Of a stretch of DNA of 38,259 nt, positions 19,755 to 29,843 are shown piece after piece. The notes under the pieces were generated by a model. That model was not told the DNA's origin, made no database searches, and saw only the letters and a list, made by a program, of their open reading frames with translations. The position numbers and the translations under genes were made by a program. This DNA comes from Citrobacter amalonaticus (GTDB lineage Bacteria; Pseudomonadota; Gammaproteobacteria; Enterobacterales; Enterobacteriaceae), in assembly GCF_002918555.1 (NCBI RefSeq), contig NZ_PQMB01000005.1, forward strand, positions 1 to 38,259, written 5' to 3'. Within the stretch, counting starts at the first letter, position 1, and each line of letters opens with the position of its first letter.

Positions 19755-21057
19755 AAAACTGAGGCAGATATTCCCGATGCGCCTGCAGAAGCTCATCCAG
19801 CACGTTTTTGGCGACCTTCCCTGACGGTACCAGCGGGTTGAGCGTCAGCGCCTGTAGCGCTGCGCCATAGTCTCCGGTCACCGCCGCTTCTACCGCCATC
19901 TCCTCCCACGCTTTCATCAGCGACACCAGGCCGGATACCGTTGCCGGGAGCGGATCGTTATTCAGCGGAATAGCGCCGTAGCGCCCTATAACGCAGGTAG
20001 TTTCAATGGCGACATTATCCGGCAGAGAGCGAATCGCGCCGTTATTACGCACATTCACCGTCATCAGCAGATTTTTATCATTGTAGATTGCGCTAATGAG
20101 CTCACACGCCGCCTCGGAGTAGTAAGCCCCGCCCCGCTGCTCCAGCTGTCCTGGCTTTTCATGAAGCTGTGGATTTTTGTATAACGCAAAAAGCTCATGC
20201 TCGACGGCTTTAACAACCTCGCCGCGCGTACCGTGTTCTCTGTATTCCTGTACTTGTTTCTCAAGAACATCGCTGGTGGCGTAGTAATACTGATGATAAG
20301 GGCAGGGAATCACGCCGAGATGCTGAATTTGCGCCTGTAGCCAGGGAATATCCGGAATATTTTTTGGCTTATGCTCACTGTCGTATCGCAGGTTTTTCAG
20401 CACTTCCGGCATGACATCCCTGCCATCCATATAGACATGCGTGCCGTATAAGAAATGGTTTAATCCCACCAGTTGCAGCATAAATCGAGATTTATCCACG
20501 CCCAGGATCTCAGCGACCATCCGCTGCATGGATTGAGAAAGATTGCACAGGCCAACGCATTTTATCTGGCTATGTTTAAGCACCGCTTCCGTTACGATCC
20601 CGCTGGGATTCGTAAAGTTGATGAGCCAGGCATCCGGGCACAGCGCTTCCATGTCCCGGCAAATATCCAGAATCACCGGAATTGTACGCAGCGCTTTTGC
20701 CAACCCCCCTGCGCCATTGGTCTCCTGACCAATCAAACCATGTGAAAGAGGAATGCGTTCATCTTTAATTCGCGCTTCAAGCTGTCCCACGCGGAATTGC
20801 GTAGTCACGAAATCGGCACCTTTCAGAGCCTCCCGGCGATCGAGCGTCAGATGAACCTTGCAGTCAATCCCCGCCGCTTCAACCATCCGCTTTGCCAGGT
20901 TACCAACGACGTCGAGTTTCTCACGCCCTGCTTCAACATCGACCAACCAGATTTCGCCAACAGGCAATTCATGATAGCGCTGGATAAAACCTTCAATAAT
21001 TTCTGGGGTATAAGAACTGCCGCCCCCAATAGTGACTATTTTAATTTTCTTCGTCAT
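19744..21057 (-). CDS. 6-phospho-beta-glycosidase, glycoside hydrolase family 4
   Basis: GH4 enzymes use NAD+ and a divalent metal to split phosphorylated disaccharides by a redox elimination mechanism. The 437-aa protein is close to ChbF/CelF: NAD loop IGGGSSYTPE near residues 10-19, LVDVEAGR, VTTQFRVGQLEAR, GQETNGAGGL, INFTNPSGIVTEA, metal ligand Cys171 in GLCNLS, His201 in LNHFLYG, and EQRGGAYYS. It lies 11 bases after the EIIC gene on the same strand and is almost certainly in its operon. The substrate should be a 6-phosphorylated beta-disaccharide such as cellobiose-6P or chitobiose-6P; the AgaS-like neighbour tilts toward an amino-sugar disaccharide. Its 3' end overlaps gntR, so its transcript is antisense to that gene. 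Confidence 0.93.
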   Translation of the reverse strand: MTKKIKIVTIGGGSSYTPEIIEGFIQRYHELPVGEIWLVDVEAGREKLDVVGNLAKRMVEAAGIDCKVHLTLDRREALKGADFVTTQFRVGQLEARIKDERIPLSHGLIGQETNGAGGLAKALRTIPVILDICRDMEALCPDAWLINFTNPSGIVTEAVLKHSQIKCVGLCNLSQSMQRMVAEILGVDKSRFMLQLVGLNHFLYGTHVYMDGRDVMPEVLKNLRYDSEHKPKNIPDIPWLQAQIQHLGVIPCPYHQYYYATSDVLEKQVQEYREHGTRGEVVKAVEHELFALYKNPQLHEKPGQLEQRGGAYYSEAACELISAIYNDKNLLMTVNVRNNGAIRSLPDNVAIETTCVIGRYGAIPLNNDPLPATVSGLVSLMKAWEEMAVEAAVTGDYGAALQALTLNPLVPSGKVAKNVLDELLQAHREYLPQFFKA

Positions 21058-21068
21058 AACCTAATCCT

Positions 21069-22400
21069 TTAACTTTCCGCTACGGGCGATACTGTTTTTA
21101 TAAAATCACGTTGTTGCTCTGTTTCATCACGTAGATATTGTTTATCAAGAGTCATTACAAATGGATAATAGATGGTCATCGCCACAATAAGATTTATTAG
21201 CTGAAGCAACATCCCTTTCCAGCCGCAGATTAAAAAACCGCTGATCAATATGGGTGTCGTCCACGGCACTTCCAGACCCGATGTCAGGGGTAAGACCCCC
21301 GATGACATTGCACTGTATGTGATAATACACAAGACAACCGGCACGATGACAAAAGGGATCATCATGACGGGATTCAGCGCAATAGGCACACCAAAAATAA
21401 TAGGTTCATTAATATTAAACATCGCGGCAGGGGTGGCCAGTTTAGCAATTTCTCGCATACGCTTACTTTTTGCTTTCAATAGCATGACCAGCAGCATGGC
21501 CAACGTAAAACCGGTGCCGCCGCAGATCAAGAAAACATCCCTGAATTGCTGCGTAATAATATTGATGGGCGGCAAACCGTTTTTCGTCGCCTGAAGATTT
21601 TCCAGCGTTAATGAGCGCCAGATAGGTCCCATAACTGCGGTGACAATAGAGTCACCGTGCAGTCCAAAAAACCAAAAGAAGCTGATAAAGAACTCGGCAA
21701 TCATTTGTGAAAACAATGAATTCCCTAACTTCATCATCGGCGCTTGTAAAACGGTGAAGATCATCTCCTGAACAGTATTAAAGTTCGTTATTTCAAAGAG
21801 TAAACGTAACAACCAAAATAGCAACACAATCAGGAATGAGGGAATAAGGGAACTAAAACTGTTCGATACTGCAGGTGGAACACTGTCAGGCATCTTGATC
21901 ATCAGGCGAGGATGATTAAAGAGGCGATACAATCTGACTGACGCCAGCGTTACCATCAAAGACAAAAATAATCCCTGCGCCCCCATTGCAAACACAGGAA
22001 TGACATCACTGACGACAGTGCCGCTATTCAGAGGGAGTTTATAAGGTGTGATCAGCAAAAAACTGACCAGAGAAATCAGTGCGCATGATATTTCATTGAG
22101 CTGCCAGCGCTTTGCCAGACTGATACTTGTGCTGACGATGACCAACAAAGCCATAATTGAATAAGTCGCATCAAGAATATAATTCAATCGGCTAATAAAT
22201 TTTTCACCAAACAATCTGATAACAAATTCGCTATATCCAGGGACAGGTATGTTGGCGACCAGGAGAAAGAATGACCCTATGATCAAAAAAGGCATAATCC
22301 TGATAAACCCATCTTTAATCGCAGACAGGTAATCATTACCTTCAATTCGCATTGCCAAAGGGAGCAATCTTCTTTCTATAAATGCAGTGAACTTGTTCAT
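21069..22400 (-). CDS. PTS EIIC permease, lactose/N,N'-diacetylchitobiose family
   Basis: This is the membrane channel subunit of a phosphotransferase system. The 443-aa protein starts MNKFTAFIERRLLPLAMRIEGNDYLSAIKDGFIRIMPFLI, characteristic of cellobiose/chitobiose-type EIIC. About ten hydrophobic segments are visible. The conserved loop NINEPIIFGVPIALNP marks the substrate-binding region, and SGLEVPWTTP lies near the end. No EIIB or EIIA domain is fused, so it needs separate partners: a decayed EIIB-EIIA pair lies directly upstream and divergent, and an intact pair at 24859-25489. It is the first gene of the EIIC-GH4 operon. The gene is more AT-rich than its housekeeping neighbours, consistent with an acquired locus. 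Confidence 0.93.
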   Translation of the reverse strand: MNKFTAFIERRLLPLAMRIEGNDYLSAIKDGFIRIMPFLIIGSFFLLVANIPVPGYSEFVIRLFGEKFISRLNYILDATYSIMALLVIVSTSISLAKRWQLNEISCALISLVSFLLITPYKLPLNSGTVVSDVIPVFAMGAQGLFLSLMVTLASVRLYRLFNHPRLMIKMPDSVPPAVSNSFSSLIPSFLIVLLFWLLRLLFEITNFNTVQEMIFTVLQAPMMKLGNSLFSQMIAEFFISFFWFFGLHGDSIVTAVMGPIWRSLTLENLQATKNGLPPINIITQQFRDVFLICGGTGFTLAMLLVMLLKAKSKRMREIAKLATPAAMFNINEPIIFGVPIALNPVMMIPFVIVPVVLCIITYSAMSSGVLPLTSGLEVPWTTPILISGFLICGWKGMLLQLINLIVAMTIYYPFVMTLDKQYLRDETEQQRDFIKTVSPVAES

Positions 22401-22418
22401 ACATGACTCACCGTTACC

Positions 22419-22444
22419 TCACAAGTGGTATATACCACTTGTGA
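22419..22444. promoter_or_regulatory. 26-bp perfect palindrome, candidate GntR operator
   Basis: The left half TCACAAGTGGTAT is the exact reverse complement of the right half ATACCACTTGTGA. The centre GGTATATACC resembles operators of HutC-type GntR regulators. It lies 18 bp upstream of the EIIC start and directly downstream of a -35/-10 pair, where a bound repressor would block initiation or clearance. Assignment to the GntR protein at 19023 is inference. Confidence 0.75.
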
Positions 22445-22445
22445 G

Positions 22446-22474
22446 AGAGTATTTTTTCTTCAGGAGAGAGTCAA
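22446..22474 (-). promoter_or_regulatory. Candidate promoter of the EIIC-GH4 operon
   Basis: The minus strand has TTGACT (22469-22474), a 17-bp spacer and TACTCT (22446-22451), followed immediately by the palindromic operator. The -35 is strong and the -10 moderate. The start site would fall within the palindrome. Confidence 0.6.
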
Positions 22475-22610
22475 TCGACTAGAGAGTTTGCAGAGGCTAT
22501 TTATTGTATTATGTGAGAACGAACACAAATAAATAAAATTTGAGCTTTGATTGAAGACGTTAAGATAATCAATAAATTTAAAATTAATGCAGGATAAATC
22601 AAGAAAGAAT

Positions 22611-22683
22611 ATGAAAAACATCGTGTTATGCTGCGATGGATTACGACATGCTGAAAGGCAATGGCATACCGGGGAAAGCATAA
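22611..22683 (+). pseudogene. Collapsed PTS EIIB gene (5' and 3' ends fused)
   Basis: The first eight codons encode MKNIVLCC, the start of the intact EIIB gene at 24859 (20 of 24 bases identical by eye). They are joined to bases that in another frame read MDYDMLKGNG and GKA before TAA at 22681, matching MMDYGMMKGDVVLEKA at the end of the intact gene. About 200 bp of the middle is missing and the frame is broken. The stop lies four bases before the ATG of the EIIA remnant, the same spacing as in the intact pair. It cannot make EIIB. Confidence 0.85.
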
Positions 22684-22687
22684 CGGT

Positions 22688-22837
22688 ATGGAAGAGCCAC
22701 AGACAACCAGCATCATGGCACTGATGGTCAACGTGGGTGCGGCATGCAGCCAGGCGGCATAAAGGGGATTTCGCTGGGGCGTGCCTCGCAAATGCGGTGA
22801 ATGGCGATGTAATCGAATAACTCTTTTACGAGCGTCT
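22688..22837 (+). pseudogene. Collapsed PTS EIIA gene
   Basis: From ATG 22688 the frame reads MEEPQTTSIMALMVNVGAAC then SQAA and a stop at 22760, matching MEDLETIIMELLVNAGAARS of the intact EIIA at 25169. After a frameshifting deletion, KGDFAG (22761-22778) matches the next conserved block. After a second deletion, NGDVIE then LFYERL (to 22837) matches the C-terminus GDMIELYRRL. The region with the active-site histidine is lost. This and the EIIB remnant form a decayed twin of the 24859-25489 cassette. Confidence 0.85.
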
Positions 22838-23146
22838 ATGGAAGATTGAAAACGGCAGGTTGTTGTTAATCGGCCGCCCTTTTAAGCTGATGTTGTCAGC
22901 CATTCATGCTGTCCAGGGCGGAAAGCTTCTTCCTCGTTTCGCCCTGCCTTCAATGCCAGCAATACGATAAAACCCCCATACCCGCGGTAAATTTTCTCGA
23001 ACTAACGGCATTTTTAAGATAATTCATCTCCATTCATAATGTTAAGATTATAATTGCATACATTCTGTCCTGATGCGTAGATCCACCTTCTGGTTCTTCA
23101 TCGTGCTTCCCTTCAGGATTCACACCTTCTGAAACTGGTTACAGTA
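22838..23146. other. Non-coding stretch before the diguanylate cyclase gene
   Basis: I find no plausible gene here. A TATAAT at 23049-23054 is the best -10 candidate for the downstream cyclase gene, with no convincing -35. An imperfect inverted repeat (AGGGCGGAAA 22915-22924 against TTTCGCCCT 22937-22945) has no U-tract. Part of this stretch may be further decayed sequence from the lost PTS genes. Confidence 0.5.
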
Positions 23147-24688
23147 ATGGCAAGTTATAGCAGAAAACTTTCTTTCACTACGCCGATTCTGGTGAGCTTC
23201 ACGGGTATCTTGATCAGTTTTATTCTGATTGCGGTATTTATTACCTTCACCCAAAGAAAAGACTTTCTCGATGATTATCATGGCATTAACAAAAATTTCA
23301 CGCATAACCTCGCCGTGAACTACACGGAGTCGTTGCTGCGTGAAAATGACTATATTCTCGGACGTGCGGCAACCTTCTTCTCCCGCAACGATCAGCTAAA
23401 CCAAACAGTAAACGTTAACCCGGAAGAAGGGTTGAATACGCTGATGCAGTTGCAAACGCTGATGCCGAGCGTCTCTTCAATTTCACTGGCCGATACCAAG
23501 GGAAACTATCTGCGCGCGCCAGAAGTGCTGTCTGATGAAAGCAGCCACACTTTCGATGCCAAAACTCGCCCGTGGTTTATATCGCAGGCTGAGGCCAGCA
23601 CGTTCAGTAGTTATACCTCCCCCTATATGGACCACTTCACTCATAATCCAACGGTCACTCTCTATAAGCCCGTGATATCGCCGGAAGGCAAGCTGAAAGG
23701 CACCATCGCGTTCCACCTCGATTTGACCTCAATTGGCTATACCTTGCGTCAGATGGTGGCTCCGGTACAGGGCGAATTTTTTGTTGTCGATCGTCATGGA
23801 AACGTCATGTTGCATCCGGATACCGGCATGTTATTTAAGCGCTATGTTAGCGAAGCCATAATGCATAAAATGACCAGTGGCGAGGGCCATCTCTACGATA
23901 AAGAGAGTGATGACTGGTATTACTACTACTCGTTTACCAATCCGGACTGGTTTGTTATCTACCGGGTAGCCAATACCACCCTGGTTGGCCTGACGCGACA
24001 TGAAACCGACATTGTCCTATGGGGCTTTGCCCTGGCAGCCATCGTGATTGTGCTCTTTGGTCTCTATCTACGTCACGCCTCCCGTACGGTGTTGATGAAC
24101 ATTTTTAATGCAATAAAAACGGGAGACGTTCAACGCGCGCCCCGTCTCGAAGCGATGCTCAGTAAAGCCATTGAAACCAACAAGGAACGTGAACTCACTT
24201 ATGTCCGCCAGGCCACGATCGACGCGCTGACGGGCTGTAAGAACCGTCGCGCTTTTGACAGCGATATCTCCACGCTGATGAACGATCACCAGCCATTCGC
24301 TCTGGCGCTGGTAGATATAGATAACTTCAAGTCCATCAACGATACCTGGGGCCACCTGAATGGCGACATCGTGCTACGCAACGTGGCACGAGAAGGTATT
24401 GCGGTCATGCAGCCGCAGGGCATCTCTGTGTATCGCTATGGCGGTGAAGAGTTCGCGATCCTGTTTCCTGCCGGGCATCTGCATGCTGCGGACTCGCTGC
24501 TGGAAAGCTGGCGAATTCAGGTCGCGCAGAGAACCTGGCGCGAGGAGGGTCTGCACGTCACCTTTAGTGCTGGCGTTGGCGAGTGGAACCTGGAGACGCT
24601 GGAGCAGCTGGTGATAAACGTGGATGAAGCATTATACAAAGCGAAAAAGCAGGGTAAAAATCGAATTCTCCGCGTCAAAACCCACTAA
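23147..24688 (+). CDS. Membrane diguanylate cyclase with periplasmic Cache sensor (Cache-GGDEF)
   Basis: The 513-aa protein should make cyclic di-GMP from two GTP. It has an N-terminal membrane segment (about residues 14-34) and a periplasmic dCache-type domain (about 40-275) with KTRPWFISQAEAS, SPYMDHFTHNPTVTLYKPV and GTIAFHLDLTSI. A second membrane segment (about 285-305) and a GGDEF domain follow. The GGDEF domain begins with ATIDALTGCKNRRAFD and contains VDIDNFKSINDTWGHLNGD and an intact active loop GGEEF at 432-436. No RxxD inhibitory site precedes the loop, so product inhibition may be absent. No clear SD is seen before ATG 23147, and an in-frame TAG at 23078 leaves no other ATG. I cannot match it to a named E. 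coli DGC. Its terminator follows at 24707. Confidence 0.9.
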   Translation: MASYSRKLSFTTPILVSFTGILISFILIAVFITFTQRKDFLDDYHGINKNFTHNLAVNYTESLLRENDYILGRAATFFSRNDQLNQTVNVNPEEGLNTLMQLQTLMPSVSSISLADTKGNYLRAPEVLSDESSHTFDAKTRPWFISQAEASTFSSYTSPYMDHFTHNPTVTLYKPVISPEGKLKGTIAFHLDLTSIGYTLRQMVAPVQGEFFVVDRHGNVMLHPDTGMLFKRYVSEAIMHKMTSGEGHLYDKESDDWYYYYSFTNPDWFVIYRVANTTLVGLTRHETDIVLWGFALAAIVIVLFGLYLRHASRTVLMNIFNAIKTGDVQRAPRLEAMLSKAIETNKERELTYVRQATIDALTGCKNRRAFDSDISTLMNDHQPFALALVDIDNFKSINDTWGHLNGDIVLRNVAREGIAVMQPQGISVYRYGGEEFAILFPAGHLHAADSLLESWRIQVAQRTWREEGLHVTFSAGVGEWNLETLEQLVINVDEALYKAKKQGKNRILRVKTH

Positions 24689-24706
24689 CCCCTGCTACCT
24701 ATAAAG

Positions 24707-24727
24707 GCCTGCCATCGCAGGCTTTTT
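24707..24727 (+). terminator. Intrinsic terminator of the diguanylate cyclase gene
   Basis: GCCTGC (24707-24712), loop CATC, and GCAGGC (24717-24722) are followed by five T. It separates the cyclase message from the EIIB-EIIA genes. Confidence 0.9.
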
Positions 24728-24765
24728 AATACCGCCAACAAAATTGTAACCGGTTTCATTTTTTG

Positions 24766-24781
24766 TGTGATGCTTTACACA
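24766..24781 (+). promoter_or_regulatory. Candidate CRP site upstream of EIIB-EIIA
   Basis: TGTGATGCTTTACACA matches TGTGA-N6-TCACA at all but one of the ten key positions. Its centre lies about 61 bp upstream of the start predicted from the -35/-10 pair at 24799-24827, the usual class I distance. Catabolite control fits a PTS operon. Confidence 0.6.
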
Positions 24782-24798
24782 CATTCACATGAAGACAG

Positions 24799-24827
24799 TT
24801 GTTCTCATCACCTGCCCGGACTAAAGA
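24799..24827 (+). promoter_or_regulatory. Candidate promoter of EIIB-EIIA
   Basis: TTGTTC (24799-24804), a 17-bp spacer and TAAAGA (24822-24827) lie 31 bp before the EIIB start. The -10 is weak, which suits an activator-dependent promoter. Confidence 0.45.
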
Positions 24828-24858
24828 TGAAGTATCAACGTAACCGTGAGAACCAACT

Positions 24859-25164
24859 ATGAAGAATATCGTTTTATGCTGTGCCGCCGGAATGTCCACC
24901 AGCATGCTGGTACAACGAATGAAAGACGCGGCTCAGAAGAAAGGCGTGGAAGTCAGCATCAAAGCCGTGCCTGTCGCCGAATTCAAAGAAAATATCGCCG
25001 CAGCGGATATCGTTCTGCTTGGCCCGCAGGTTAAGTATGAACAGGGCAAGCTTCAGGCACTTGCTGACCCATTAGGTAAGAAAGTCGCAGTTATCGATAT
25101 GATGGATTACGGCATGATGAAAGGCGATGTCGTGCTGGAGAAAGCGCTTAAACTTATGGAGTAA
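24859..25164 (+). CDS. PTS EIIB component, lactose/cellobiose family
   Basis: This is a 101-aa cytoplasmic phosphocarrier that takes phosphate from EIIA and passes it to the sugar during transport. The N-terminus MKNIVLCCAAGMSTSMLVQRM carries the P-loop-like CxxGMSTS; by alignment with ChbB the active cysteine is Cys8. Later conserved pieces are ADIVLLGPQVKYE and KVAVIDMMDYG. The SD is weak (GTGAG, 24846-24850). The gene is followed after four bases by the EIIA gene. No EIIC gene adjoins; the only EIIC in the window is at 21069-22400, across the diguanylate cyclase gene. A decayed second copy lies at 22611. Confidence 0.93.
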   Translation: MKNIVLCCAAGMSTSMLVQRMKDAAQKKGVEVSIKAVPVAEFKENIAAADIVLLGPQVKYEQGKLQALADPLGKKVAVIDMMDYGMMKGDVVLEKALKLME

Positions 25165-25168
25165 CAGC

Positions 25169-25489
25169 ATGGAAGATTTAGAGACAATCATCATGGAGCT
25201 GCTGGTCAATGCAGGAGCGGCGCGTAGCCAGGCGCTAACTGCGCTTCAGCTGGCGCGTAAAGGGGATTTCGCCGGAGCCGGGCAGGCAATGGAAGAGTCG
25301 CGCGATTACGTTAAGCTGGCGCATAAGATCCAGACCCAGCTTATCGGTATAGACGAAGGGACAGGCAAGTTACCGGTCAATTTGATCACCGTACACTCGC
25401 AGGATCATCTGATGAATGCAATGGTCATTCAGGATCTGGCGGGCGATATGATTGAGCTATACCGTCGGTTGCCGCCAGTCGGTGAGTAG
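25169..25489 (+). CDS. PTS EIIA component, lactose/cellobiose family
   Basis: This is a 106-aa phosphocarrier that accepts phosphate from HPr. The start at 25169 (MEDLETIIMELLVNAGAARS) is chosen because the longer open frame begins inside EIIB and has no family match there. The conserved TVHSQDHLMNAM segment holds His76, the expected phosphorylated residue, and His80. An all-helical three-helix fold is expected for the family, with ARKGDFAGA in the second helix. Coupling with EIIB is likely through the four-base gap. It ends at a terminator shared with the convergent rpoC. Confidence 0.93.
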   Translation: MEDLETIIMELLVNAGAARSQALTALQLARKGDFAGAGQAMEESRDYVKLAHKIQTQLIGIDEGTGKLPVNLITVHSQDHLMNAMVIQDLAGDMIELYRRLPPVGE

Positions 25490-25493
25490 ACAT

Positions 25494-25525
25494 AAAAAAA
25501 CCCGCTTCGAAAAGCGGGTTTTTTA
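25494..25525. terminator. Bidirectional terminator between EIIA and rpoC
   Basis: CCCGCTT (25501-25507) pairs with AAGCGGG (25512-25518) around a CGAA loop. T-runs follow on both strands (AAAAAAA before, TTTTTT after on the plus strand), so it ends both the accessory EIIB-EIIA message and the long rpoBC message. Confidence 0.95.
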
Positions 25526-25543
25526 TTACAGGACGTTCAACGA

Positions 25544-29767
<4,224 letters not shown>

Positions 29768-29796
29768 GGATTTGCTCCCGTCGGAGTTAGCACATT

Positions 29797-29824
29797 CCGC
29801 TGCCGGGTATTACCCCGACAGCGG
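29797..29824 (-). other. rpoB-rpoC intercistronic hairpin
   Basis: CCGCTGCCGGG (29797-29807) pairs with CCCGACAGCGG (29814-29824), with one G-U pair in the RNA. It lies in the 76-bp gap between rpoB and rpoC. No U-tract follows, so it is not a terminator; it may affect mRNA stability or processing. Confidence 0.65.
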
Positions 29825-29843
29825 TGACCTGTTTGAGCGAGAA

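Noticed and set aside
22460-22791. Two short minus-strand open frames in the EIIC-cyclase gap
   Set aside because: They have no motifs and run antisense across the EIIB-EIIA remnants, which explain the sequence better.
22915-22945. Inverted repeat AGGGCGGAAA/TTTCGCCCT as a terminator or attachment site
   Set aside because: The stem is bulged, lacks a U-tract, and no duplicate flanking copy was seen.
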